Of a stretch of DNA of 64,000 bases, positions 47,175 through 55,951 are shown piece after piece (position 1 is the stretch's first letter; each line of letters begins with the position of its first letter). A program made the position numbers and the translations under genes. A model generated the notes under the pieces. That model saw nothing but the letters and a program-made list of their open reading frames with translations, did no database searches and was not told where the DNA came from. This DNA comes from Sulfobacillus thermotolerans (GTDB taxonomy: Bacteria; Bacillota; Sulfobacillia; Sulfobacillales; Sulfobacillaceae), in NCBI GenBank assembly GCA_002951815.1, contig CP019454.1:744001-808000 (forward strand). The letters are read 5' to 3'.

Positions 47175-47343
47175 CGTTGTGCCTCCTTTTTCCCGTTTCG
47201 ATTGATCAGGGATTTGACGGAAAGTTACTTCCTTATTCTTTTTATCATATCCAATTCTCGTCTTGGATAAAGACATCTACCACGTATTACGCTCCCGAAG
47301 GGTCGGGTGGAAAATATCGGAATGGTCACGGTGTGGTGGCCTG

Positions 47344-47550
47344 TCACGTCATGTGTGACCGGTCGGCTCGGCGGGCATTTCGGACGGGACCATTCTGCTG
47401 CCAGGATGCCATGGGGGCGGCGTGGTGGCCATCTCGGGATCCAGGGCGTGAACGCGCCGCCAATCGGGGGGCGGATAGGAATCGAAATGATTGTAGGGGG
47501 GCACGGAACCGATCCGGGGTGCCAATGCTGACAAATCCGCGCGTAGACAT
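47344..47550 (-). CDS. Possible small ORF of unknown function
   Basis: An AAGGAGG site 9 bases before an ATG at 47550 on the minus strand opens a frame of 68 codons. Two other minus frames are open over the same GC-rich bases (from about 47665 and 47534), one rich in Pro, Trp and Asp (YNHFDSYPPPDWRRVHALD). I cannot tell which, if any, is translated. Of the roughly 630 bases between the DsrE-like gene and the AbiEii-like gene, this is the only coding hint. Confidence 0.2.
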   Translation of the reverse strand: MSTRGFVSIGTPDRFRAPLQSFRFLSAPRLAARSRPGSRDGHHAAPMASWQQNGPVRNARRADRSHMT

Positions 47551-47805
47551 GAAAACCCGCCTCCTTGAAGGACAAGATAAGAGGGACAACGGGCGCGCCG
47601 GACAGAAGCAAAGGCGGGCTGACTCCGAGTGCCGCCACGCCGGCTCGATGACCGCCTCCGCCCATCAGCCGGAGATTACGAGATCTTACCTCCTCCTTCT
47701 GTTAAAGTCGAGGTGTGGGCATATCGGGCGGCGGCAGTGTGTGGTGTAAATACGTATAGACATGATGTTCGACCGTGCGGCGAATCTCTGGCCACGTCCA
47801 CGGTG

Positions 47806-48630
47806 TTAATGAGAGAGGCTCCGGTGAATTTTGGCATCGTCAAAATAGGTCAGACTGCGCAAGAGATGAGCGCGGTTAAGGTGGGGGGCTTGTGTGGCAA
47901 CGGCCTCAAGAACGTTCGAGAGAGACCATCCTGTTTGGAATAGCGCGTACAAATCAATGAAATCTTTTCGAGCACCGCGGTTCGCTATCGCGTTACATTT
48001 TAGAACGACTAATGTACGAAGGGATGCGAGAGAGATGTCTTGAAACGTCGGGCCTGAATCGAGCTGTATGCCTTGTTGCCATAAATAGGATACGTTAACG
48101 CCTTGAATGCGCGCATGAATGCTATAATGACTGCGATCGAGAATTTCCGCGTTGGGATCGAGGGCATAGATATGTTGGACAATAGAGTCTGAATTGTGCG
48201 CCTGCATGGTCATAAAATCCAGATCTTCAGACTGCCGATGTCCTAACATCAAAGCGAGTGCTGTATCCCCGCATAAGAGATAGTCGGGAGGACATAATTC
48301 CGCACCCACGCGTTCTAACAGTTTTGCGGTAGTAGGGTGTAATGTTTGGGGATACATGGATGGTGTCTCCTCTTGAAAATAGGGTTCCCAAAAGCGGCGA
48401 ATATGATCGGGAAGGCCACGCTGAGCGAGCGCGTGTTGAATCGTAGCCGAGGGATAGAGGCGAAAGAGTGCAATCCATTCGTCCCATGCTCCGAATTGAA
48501 GAATCCGGGCGATAATCCACGCAGCATGGCGCTGGGGATCGAGTGTGGTGGGGTTGACATCCCAAAAGGCGGCGGACTGTTGAAGGCGAGGCCAGTCCGA
48601 TGGGTTGACCGCGACGAACGGTGTGCTCAT
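47806..48630 (-). CDS. AbiEii/AbiGii-type nucleotidyltransferase fused to an antitoxin-like domain
   Basis: The 274-residue protein has two parts. Residues about 90-274 carry the AbiEii nucleotidyltransferase pattern LCGDTALALMLGHRQSEDLDFMT (split) with the G-D-TALAL and ExLDF site and a later ARKDFIDLYAL motif. Residues about 20-85 (FWDVNPTTLD, IIARILQFGAWDEWIALFR, GLPDHIRRFW) resemble DUF6922-like proteins that are usually encoded as a separate upstream gene, possibly the antitoxin. AbiE systems act as phage-abortive toxin-antitoxin pairs. The RBS AAAGGACGG is 12 bases upstream. The antitoxin assignment is inference. Confidence 0.7.
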   Translation of the reverse strand: MSTPFVAVNPSDWPRLQQSAAFWDVNPTTLDPQRHAAWIIARILQFGAWDEWIALFRLYPSATIQHALAQRGLPDHIRRFWEPYFQEETPSMYPQTLHPTTAKLLERVGAELCPPDYLLCGDTALALMLGHRQSEDLDFMTMQAHNSDSIVQHIYALDPNAEILDRSHYSIHARIQGVNVSYLWQQGIQLDSGPTFQDISLASLRTLVVLKCNAIANRGARKDFIDLYALFQTGWSLSNVLEAVATQAPHLNRAHLLRSLTYFDDAKIHRSLSH

Positions 48631-48868
48631 TGTGTGTTGTGACCGTCCTTTCCCACAGTGTCATGTCTAGTATATCCGAAGTGTACAGCATGAGGCGATG
48701 TTCCGGTGGGCCTCCGAGACGATCAATCCCGGTCGTGGGGGGAGACGGACGACAGGTTTTGGGAGCCGAGATCCTGGTGACTGCGCCAGAGCTGATTTGT
48801 TGGCGCGACGAAAACCATCATAATCCCTTCTGGGAAGAACTAAGGAATACGAGAAGCATCACACGGCG

Positions 48869-49192
48869 TTACCCACCGTGTGAGCAATAGAAAGAGTTTG
48901 CGGGCGTAATGACGAGAGCATGGCGCACAATGATTTGCACAAGCAGGATCTGGGCTTCTTCCATGCGCTTGCGTTGCTGATGTTGGGCGACATTGACCAC
49001 GCCAAACGTAGCAGACAAAGTGACCGGAACTTTCATGAGATCAAAGTCTAAGGTATCGGGATTTTCGCGATATTGGGAGCAAATGGGGCTATGAAAGTAA
49101 TTTAGGGAAGCAATATAGCCTTCGAACTCATTATTGTTAATAGCAGGAAAGGGTTGCAGGGCGTGACCCTGGAAAATATGGAAAACGCCTAT
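48869..49192 (-). pseudogene. Start-less coding remnant of unknown family
   Basis: The minus strand has 107 open codons after a TAA near 49193 with protein-like composition: VFHIFQGHALQPFPAINNNE, then FEGYIASLNYFHSP, LDFDLMKVPVTLSATFGVV and a helical QQRKRMEEAQILLVQIIVRH. No ATG, GTG or TTG start with a ribosome site exists at its 5' end. It looks like the 3' part of a decayed gene. I cannot name the family. The surrounding 48.6-49.5 kb stretch otherwise holds no supported gene. Confidence 0.4.
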
Positions 49193-49485
49193 TTACAAAA
49201 TTGGACATTAACGGGCCTGTCTTGATCATTCCCTAATTTCGGAGCGGCGGCCCTCGCCCACAGCGCCCCGTTCTTTAGGTTCGCCCGTATAGTAGCCTCA
49301 CCACCAGAAATTTTGTTTACGGTGGGAGAGAAAGCGCGCGATGGCTTTAAAAAAGGCGCATGATGAGTGTGTTCACCCGTACGAGAAAGCGCTAGAGAGG
49401 ACGGGTGCACCATATTTTTTTAAACATCGAACCTAGGGTGATGGCACCGTCATTTGTGCGAAGTAGCAAAGAGGAGAGAGAGTCA

Positions 49486-49971
49486 ATGGAACCGGACTTA
49501 AGTGTGATACGTCATCTGAAAAGTCGCGGCAAATTTGCGGACGCGCGTGCGCAGTTAGAACAGTGGATGGCTGCGGAACGTCACAATCCGTATTTGGAAG
49601 CCGAAATGGGAGGAGTGTTAGACGAGCTAGGCCTGATAGAGGAAGCGGTCCAATTTTATGAGCAAGCCCTGCGCCATGACCCACCCGCGGTGCTCATGCA
49701 GCATCTGGCTATTGTGTTGGGTAATGACTTGCGGCTATTAGGCCGTATTCATGAATCTCGACAAGTGCTGGAAAAGGCCAGGTCCCAAGGAGCGCCGAAC
49801 GAAATTCTGGACGCTGTCTATGCGTTGACATTGTGGCGGGATGAAGACCGCAGTGCGGCTTTTCGGCTCTTGTGGCATCTTGCCATGGCGGGGCTGGACG
49901 GGGAGCGCTTTGATCTGTACCGCGGCATTTTGCGTTATGGCATCGATCATCTTAATGATGCGGGGCATTAA
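49486..49971 (+). CDS. TPR-repeat protein
   Basis: The 161-residue protein contains TPR-like helix pairs: FADARAQLEQWMAAERHNPY, LGLIEEAVQFYEQALRHDP and LGRIHESRQVLEKARSQGAP. ATG 49486 has GAGGAGAG upstream; the frame is open from 49405. Such proteins serve as scaffolds. The partner is unknown and no neighbour suggests one. Confidence 0.75.
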   Translation: MEPDLSVIRHLKSRGKFADARAQLEQWMAAERHNPYLEAEMGGVLDELGLIEEAVQFYEQALRHDPPAVLMQHLAIVLGNDLRLLGRIHESRQVLEKARSQGAPNEILDAVYALTLWRDEDRSAAFRLLWHLAMAGLDGERFDLYRGILRYGIDHLNDAGH

Positions 49972-49984
49972 CGGACAAGGACAG

Positions 49985-50012
49985 AGGGAAGGCCCGGTCG
50001 AGGACCTTCCCT
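49985..50012. terminator. Inverted repeat between the TPR gene and ppc
   Basis: AGGGAAGG pairs with CCTTCCCT around a 12-base loop, between two convergent stops. No T run is present. Confidence 0.5.
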
Positions 50013-50021
50013 GCGTTGGGA

Positions 50022-52640
50022 TTATCCGGTATTGCGCATGCCTAAGGCAATGCCCTCCATGGTTTTCGCAATAAGCGGCAAAAGAGCCTCGTCCCCGGTT
50101 TGGCGAAATTGTGCCAACAGTTCAATCTGTAAGTAGTTCAAGGGGTCGACGTGCGGATTTCGCCATTGAATGACCTCTTGCAAACGGGGCTGATCTTCCA
50201 ACAGTTCGTCGTGGCCGGTAATAGTGAGCAAGGCATCATGCAAGCGGTTATAGTCCTCTTGAATTTTTGGCCAAAACATTGCGCTCAGCGGGCGCGGCAC
50301 GAGATCGTGATAGGCTATAGCGACATGCAAGTCCGACTTTACAAGGGCCAGTTCAAGATTGTGAATCGTGGTTGTCCAAAAAGGCCACGTGGCATACCAT
50401 TCTTGCAGAAGGCGCGTGTAACCTTCTTCCAAAAAACTACTTAGGGCGTGACCAGCACCATACCATCCGGGTAGGAGCATGCGGTTTTGGGTCCAAGAAA
50501 ATACCCAGGGGATAGCCCGCAAATCTTCCCAGCGGAACTGCTCGCGCCATGACGGACGCGAACCCCAATTAAGTGCGCTCATTTCACGAATGGGCGATAC
50601 GGACAAAAAGTACTCCCAGAACGCAGGATCATCGATGAGAGCACGATAATGGCGATGGGCGCGCTTGGCTATCTCATCCATATGCTCCCGGGTACTGGAG
50701 TTGGGGTCGCTGGAGGGGAATAGAACGGCCTTCGCATGCGAAACAATCATCAGTTCAAGACTCCGGTATGCCATCTCGGGCAGTAAAAATTTTTGAGAGA
50801 GCACTTCGCCTTGTTGGGTAATGCGGAGCACACTGCGCACGCTGCCGCTTGGTTGTCCGGAAATGGCGTATGACGTCGGCCCGCCGCCGCGGCCTAAGGC
50901 TCCACCACGGCCATGAAAGTAGCCAATCTGATGGCCGTTTTCTTTTGACCATTGGGTCAAATCCAACTGGGCGCGAAAAATCGCCCATGAGGCGCTTAAA
51001 CTGCCAGCATCCTTAGTGCTGTCGGAATAGCCCAGCATGACTTCTTGATAGTGTTGACGGGCAACCAAATGGTGTTGCCATAAGCTGTCGCGATTGATGC
51101 GTTCGACGAGATGACGAGCATGTTGCAAATCGTCCAAGGTCTCGACAACCGGAATAACGTCTAATGAAAGCCGGGGATCGACCACGTGCATTAAGAACAG
51201 TACGGCTAGCAGATCACTGGGGTGGTGCGCCATGCTGACGAGATAATGGGTGACACCTTCAGGACCTGACAAGTGTTGATAACGCGCTAAGAGTTCTAAG
51301 ACATCCTTCAAATCTTGCGTTAAAGGACTTTGCGGAATAAAGGGGGGAGGTGTTTTCCAAGCGTCGTGAATGGCTTGAATGCGCTGTTCATCATCCCATT
51401 TTTCGTAGTCAGGTCCCAAGATTTCCACCATGGCTTGCGTATGAATGCGGCTATGTTGGCGGATATCAAGATTCGCTAAATGCAGCCCAAAGATTTCGAT
51501 TTGGCGCATCAGCAAACGCAATTCCACCGGCCATTTGTCCGGATTAGGATCCCAATGCCCCGCTAGCTGCCGAACATCTTGCAAAAAATTGGAGGCGTTA
51601 GCATATCCCCCTAAACGGTGCGTGAGAGTCACTTGGAGCTTTGCGGCAATGAGACCCACCATTTGCCGAAGAGGTTCTTGGGGATATCGATGCTGCAAAT
51701 CGGCAGCTTGTTCTTGGAAAATTCGGGCATGAGCTGCAATCCACCGATTCAAGAGATCGACTTGATGAATGTAGAGAGGCTCGGCACTTAATGTGCGCTC
51801 AAGCTCATCCAATGCTTGTAGATAGAGCTCGACCGCGACCTCTTGATGGCGTTGGAGGGTCTTTTGGGTGATGGCCACATCAACAAAAGGATGGCCATCC
51901 CGGTCCCCGCCAATCCAAGAATCAATAGCCCATTGAACCGGAGCGGGGGTAGGAAGCGTACGCTGTAAATCATCAAGCACTGCCGGCAGCGCATGAAAAA
52001 GGGATTTGCGGATGTAGTAGAGGCCTAATTCCACTTCGTCCATGACCGTAGGACGCGCCGTACGTTGATTGGGCGTTCGCCACAGCACTCGAATAAGCTC
52101 GGTGAGATTATGTAGTGTGCCAGCAGGCAGAGATGGTCCATCAACGTGTTCTAATAACGTGGCAATTTTCGCTAGGTGCTGTAAAATCGTCCGGCGCGTA
52201 CTTTCTGTGGGATGCGATGTTAAGACGATCCGACCTTGTGCTGGCGCTGTGGGTTCGTCGCCGGGGCCGAATTGCTCAACTTGTTGCCGGAGTTCCTCGA
52301 GAGATCCGCGCAAAGGGGGATGGGGAGAACGGCGGCGGTTTTCCACTAAGTGGATACGATGCAGGTCCTCCGTCAAGTTTTGCAGACGAATTTGTTCAGT
52401 TAGCATGCGAATGATGCGATCGACTTCGTGAAGCGTAGATGATGCAGAAGCATACATGTTTCCACGCAAATGGTAGGGCACTTGCTCTTGCCGCAGACGT
52501 TCGGCGACCATATAGGCTTGCTGTCCTTTTTCTACGACGGCGCTCTGCTCTTCCTCAGATACGACACGGTGAAGAATATCCCATAAAAGTTGAACGGTTT
52601 CTTGCCAGGCATGGGACCCCGGCGAGTTGACGCTAGACAT
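50022..52640 (-). CDS. ppc: Phosphoenolpyruvate carboxylase
   Basis: The 872-residue enzyme has the catalytic His in VLTSHPTESTRRT (about 144), GGDRDGHPFV, the Lys motif LGYSDSTKDAGSL (about 540), FHGRGGALGRGGGP, and the C-terminal MRNTG end that is strictly kept in the family. It makes oxaloacetate from PEP and bicarbonate. I chose ATG 52640; GAGAGGATGTG lies upstream and an ATG at 52652 lies too close to it. It is transcribed alone, convergent with the TPR gene. Confidence 0.98.
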   Translation of the reverse strand: MSSVNSPGSHAWQETVQLLWDILHRVVSEEEQSAVVEKGQQAYMVAERLRQEQVPYHLRGNMYASASSTLHEVDRIIRMLTEQIRLQNLTEDLHRIHLVENRRRSPHPPLRGSLEELRQQVEQFGPGDEPTAPAQGRIVLTSHPTESTRRTILQHLAKIATLLEHVDGPSLPAGTLHNLTELIRVLWRTPNQRTARPTVMDEVELGLYYIRKSLFHALPAVLDDLQRTLPTPAPVQWAIDSWIGGDRDGHPFVDVAITQKTLQRHQEVAVELYLQALDELERTLSAEPLYIHQVDLLNRWIAAHARIFQEQAADLQHRYPQEPLRQMVGLIAAKLQVTLTHRLGGYANASNFLQDVRQLAGHWDPNPDKWPVELRLLMRQIEIFGLHLANLDIRQHSRIHTQAMVEILGPDYEKWDDEQRIQAIHDAWKTPPPFIPQSPLTQDLKDVLELLARYQHLSGPEGVTHYLVSMAHHPSDLLAVLFLMHVVDPRLSLDVIPVVETLDDLQHARHLVERINRDSLWQHHLVARQHYQEVMLGYSDSTKDAGSLSASWAIFRAQLDLTQWSKENGHQIGYFHGRGGALGRGGGPTSYAISGQPSGSVRSVLRITQQGEVLSQKFLLPEMAYRSLELMIVSHAKAVLFPSSDPNSSTREHMDEIAKRAHRHYRALIDDPAFWEYFLSVSPIREMSALNWGSRPSWREQFRWEDLRAIPWVFSWTQNRMLLPGWYGAGHALSSFLEEGYTRLLQEWYATWPFWTTTIHNLELALVKSDLHVAIAYHDLVPRPLSAMFWPKIQEDYNRLHDALLTITGHDELLEDQPRLQEVIQWRNPHVDPLNYLQIELLAQFRQTGDEALLPLIAKTMEGIALGMRNTG

Positions 52641-52721
52641 TCTAAGACACATCCTCTCGACAGGCGACTGTATAATTATTTAATAATAGCATAGGGCACA
52701 AGCGGCGGAACATAAAGAAAA

Positions 52722-52759
52722 TCACAAGGCCAGGGCCATAAACACCCTTGGCCTTGTGA
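52722..52759. terminator. Long inverted repeat between folE and ppc
   Basis: TCACAAGGCCA (52722-52732) with GGG and the mirrored CCC-TTGGCCTTGTGA (to 52759) form a stem of about 14 bp. It touches the folE stop at 52760 and likely terminates folE on the minus strand. Confidence 0.7.
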
Positions 52760-53422
52760 CTAACCCAAATTCAGCAAGCGTAAAATCTCCATTTGCCGAC
52801 TTGATTCTTCGTAGGTTCCCCGGGAAGCAATGGTGACCGTTTTGCTGCCAGGTTTTTTTATCCCACGCATAGTCATGCATAAATGTTCGGCTTCAATCAC
52901 GACCATGACGCCCTCTGCATCCAATTCTTGTTCAAGGGTGTCGGCCACAATGTTGGTCATACGCTCTTGAATTTGAGGGCGTTTTGCTACGAGGTCAACT
53001 AAGCGGGCCAATTTTGATAGACCGGTTACGACGCCGTGACGTGGCAGATAGGCGACGTGGGCGGCACCAAAAAATGGCAGAAGATGATGCTCGCAGGCTG
53101 AATAGAAAGGAATATCTTTGACCAAGACGACTTCGTTATGGTCAACATGAAAGCGCGCAGACAAAGTTTCAGCGGGATCACGGTGCAGTCCCGAGAAAAT
53201 TTCTTCATACATGCGCGCAACACGAGCCGGGGTTTCAAGGAGCCCCTCTCGTGTAGGGTCTTCCCCTATCGCTTCTAAAATCATCCGTACCGCCGCTTCA
53301 ATTTTCTGGCGGTCGACGGAGTGAGCGGCAGTGATATTCATCTCTGGAGAGTCGGTAATGGTTACAGCGGTATCCAGGCCGACAGGCTGAGACGATTTGT
53401 TAGTATGCAAGGATTGTGACAT
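52760..53422 (-). CDS. folE: GTP cyclohydrolase I
   Basis: The 220-residue enzyme has the zinc and catalytic motif [12 protein letters not shown] (about 120), [21 protein letters not shown] (split) and the C-terminal Cys in [10 protein letters not shown]. It converts GTP to dihydroneopterin triphosphate for folate. ATG 53422 has AAGGAATGG upstream; the frame is open to 53572. No other folate gene is nearby. Confidence 0.97.
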   Translation of the reverse strand: MSQSLHTNKSSQPVGLDTAVTITDSPEMNITAAHSVDRQKIEAAVRMILEAIGEDPTREGLLETPARVARMYEEIFSGLHRDPAETLSARFHVDHNEVVLVKDIPFYSACEHHLLPFFGAAHVAYLPRHGVVTGLSKLARLVDLVAKRPQIQERMTNIVADTLEQELDAEGVMVVIEAEHLCMTMRGIKKPGSKTVTIASRGTYEESSRQMEILRLLNLG

Positions 53423-53682
53423 AAACCATTCCTTCTCTCTGTTGGGCTGATTCTCCGGCGATACCATGACATCTGCCGGAATTAGTAGTGCCCAAATCCC
53501 CTCAAATACGCTAAAGGATCTTGCTATTACAAACCATCTTCTATGGTACCCCAAAACCCGTGGGTATGGCACCTAGATTGCAATGATTTTTAAATGGGAC
53601 AAAGACAAGGTAGGCAGTGGGATGACCCACGAGGCGGGAGGTAAGAGCGCACCCTGGCGACGAGTGCGCGTGGGAGAAAGCG

Positions 53683-54414
53683 CTAAGCGATGATGTGGGC
53701 ACCAAGCTGCTCCATGGCACTGCGAATGCCATCAACGGATAGCAGGCCTTCGTGCAAAGCGCGGCCAATCAGCACGCCTTGGGCTCCGGCTTGGTACATG
53801 GGAATAATGTCTTGCACATCGTCAATTTGCCCTGAGGTCCAGACCGAAAAGCCTTGGCGACGCAGGGCTTCAATGAGTCGCAGATTGTTGGGGTGCGCCA
53901 TGTTTTCCGGGTGTCGTGCGGTCAATATGATGGTGGTTACCCCATGGCGACGGGCGTTATCGAGGCGCTGAGCCGCATCGGGAGCTATAAGGGCCCCATT
54001 GGCTACGAGAAAGCTCCCCCACAAACGTTGAGGCCCCACGACTCGTGCCACTCGGCGGGTCATGTGATCTTGTGCCAGGAGGGATCCGGCGACAAGATGC
54101 GTGGCACCATAAGCCATGCGTTGTTGAGCGGTCTCCACGTTGTAGATGCCGCCGCCCACGGAGATGGCAATAGGTCGTTTCGACATCGCCATTAACAAGG
54201 CCGGTACGACGCTCATCCGTCCATGAGAGGCATCAAGGTCCACAACATGGAGATGACGCGCCCCCCGAGCAGCCCACTGTAGGGCCATCGATAAGGGATT
54301 GGCATTGGCACCGGTGTAACGCACAGGATGGTCGCCTTGCCAGCGAATGACTCGTCCCGACGAAATGTGGATGACCGGCACTACGCAAAAGGAGTCCGTC
54401 ATATTAAGAGTCAC
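53683..54414 (-). CDS. HisA/HisF-like TIM barrel protein lacking catalytic aspartates
   Basis: The 243-residue protein aligns with HisA: VVPVIHISSGRVIRWQG (normally PAIDLxxGxVVRL), ARHLHVVDLDASHG, PIAISVGGGIYNVE and GAQGVLIGRALHEG. The first catalytic Asp is replaced by His, no Asp is present in the beta-5 stretch SFLVANGAL, and the usual TDIxxDG is TARHPEN. It therefore cannot work like the histidine isomerase. The start is GTG 54414 behind GGAGGTG. Its role is unknown. Confidence 0.7.
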   Translation of the reverse strand: MTLNMTDSFCVVPVIHISSGRVIRWQGDHPVRYTGANANPLSMALQWAARGARHLHVVDLDASHGRMSVVPALLMAMSKRPIAISVGGGIYNVETAQQRMAYGATHLVAGSLLAQDHMTRRVARVVGPQRLWGSFLVANGALIAPDAAQRLDNARRHGVTTIILTARHPENMAHPNNLRLIEALRRQGFSVWTSGQIDDVQDIIPMYQAGAQGVLIGRALHEGLLSVDGIRSAMEQLGAHIIA

Positions 54415-54429
54415 AGGGCACACCTCCAT

Positions 54430-54619
54430 GAGTGTACAATACGTTGAATCACGATCTAAATATATGACACAAAAAATAATAAGGCAACTATTATTGTTAG
54501 GTTTTAATAAGATTTACAAAGTATATGTTAGGTTTTAGTTAGAGAGTCACGGCCCATCGTTTTCTGATAATTATATACTTTAGGGGCGAGTATTAATACT
54601 TGGTGATAACATTTCTCAT
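54430..54619. other. AT-rich spacer with a 12-base direct repeat
   Basis: This 190-base stretch is much richer in A and T than the rest of the window and contains TGTTAGGTTTTA twice (54495-54506 and 54526-54537; 31-base period). No gene is present. Confidence 0.5.
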
Positions 54620-55768
54620 TTATTTCTCGTATAGCCCAAAGCGTCGGAGAATTTCTTCCCGGTGCTCATCTAGACGTGGTGGGGGAAGGGTGATGCGTCC
54701 TGGGGTTTCGGAAAGTTTCAGCGGAATGCCGGTCATTTTAATAGGACCGGCGATGGGGTGAGATATGGTCTGGACCATTTCGCGCAATTGTACTTGGGGG
54801 TCATTAAAGACATCCGCGAAATGTTGAATGGGCCCGGCCGGGACGCCGGCTTCCTCCAGGATGGCGAGCCAATGACGGACGGGATGTCGTTCAAAAATTT
54901 CTTCTAAACGCTTGATAAGTAGCTCCCTATGCACAACACGCTCTGGGTTGGTGCGAAAATGGGGGTCATTTCCGAATGGGATGTCACAGGCTTTCACGAG
55001 GCGTTGCCACAAATGGTCATTGCCACAGGCGACCACAAGAAATCCGTCTTGTGCGTGCAATGCTTGATAAGGGGCAATATTGGGATGGGCTGAACCTAAT
55101 GGTTCGGGTTCTTCGCCGGTGGCAAAAAAATTGCTGGCTTGATAGGTTTGCCAAGCAATCATCGATTCGTACAGTGACGTATCTATCCATTGGCCGCGGC
55201 CGGTATAGGAGCGCGCATGCAGGGCCACCATAATCCCGTACGCGGCCCACATGCCAGCCCCGATATCGGCGATTGAAAACCCTGCCTTGATGGGCGGTTG
55301 TTCGGATGATCCCGTCGTGGCCATAAATCCTGACATGGCTTGGGCAATCAGATCGTAGCCGGGCCTTTGACGCCCAGGGCCGGTGGCTCCAAAGCCAGAA
55401 ATTGATGCCATAATGAGCCGCGGGTTTATTGCGGACAAAGAGGGATAGTCGAGCCCCCACTGCCTAAGCGTGCCAGGGCGATAGTTTTCGACGACAACAT
55501 CGGCTTGAGCTGCCATTTGGCGAAACATCCGTTGGCCTTCGAGTGACTTGAGGTCAACCACGATACTTTTTTTATTGCGATTCACTGACAAAAAATAGGC
55601 GCTTTCACCATGGATAAAGGGTGGGCCCCACTGGCGGGTATCGTCTCCACCGGGAGGTTCGATTTTGTAGACAGTTGCGCCAAAATCCGCTAGCATCATC
55701 GTACAAAAAGGGCCAGTGAGAATTCTTGTCAAGTCGAGAACTACAAGATCAGCCAGGGCTTCGGGCAT
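54620..55768 (-). CDS. CaiB/BaiF-family CoA transferase
   Basis: The 382-residue protein has the class III CoA-transferase hallmarks LDLTRILTGPFCTMMLADFGA, VVVENYRPGTLRQWGLDY, ISGFGATGPGRQRPGYDLIAQ and the IADIGAGMWAAYG region. The family moves CoA between carboxylic acids such as formate, oxalate, succinate or carnitine-type acids. The substrate is unknown. ATG 55768 has AAGGAGG upstream; the longer frame to 55960 is not used. Confidence 0.9.
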   Translation of the reverse strand: MPEALADLVVLDLTRILTGPFCTMMLADFGATVYKIEPPGGDDTRQWGPPFIHGESAYFLSVNRNKKSIVVDLKSLEGQRMFRQMAAQADVVVENYRPGTLRQWGLDYPSLSAINPRLIMASISGFGATGPGRQRPGYDLIAQAMSGFMATTGSSEQPPIKAGFSIADIGAGMWAAYGIMVALHARSYTGRGQWIDTSLYESMIAWQTYQASNFFATGEEPEPLGSAHPNIAPYQALHAQDGFLVVACGNDHLWQRLVKACDIPFGNDPHFRTNPERVVHRELLIKRLEEIFERHPVRHWLAILEEAGVPAGPIQHFADVFNDPQVQLREMVQTISHPIAGPIKMTGIPLKLSETPGRITLPPPRLDEHREEILRRFGLYEK

Positions 55769-55951
55769 GATCGACCTCCTTATCAACAAGAAGACACTAA
55801 CGGATGCGGCAACAGAATCGGCGCAGCTTATGACATTTCGGTTACTATAGAGTAAAGGGTAACTGGAGACAGGTGGTGTGGTCAAGTTAAAACGCTCAGG
55901 CAGCTGCAGCCGGAAGAACCTACGGCGCTGCTCGTTAATCCCCACGCCCGT

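Noticed and set aside
47168-47749. 193-codon plus-strand open frame
   Set aside because: It runs antisense through the DsrE-like start and the GC-rich stretch, has no ribosome site and no recognisable motif; it is probably a shadow of GC bias.
48621-48890. 89-codon plus-strand open frame
   Set aside because: It overlaps the AbiEii-like start and its promoter region on the other strand, lacks a good ribosome site and has unlikely composition.
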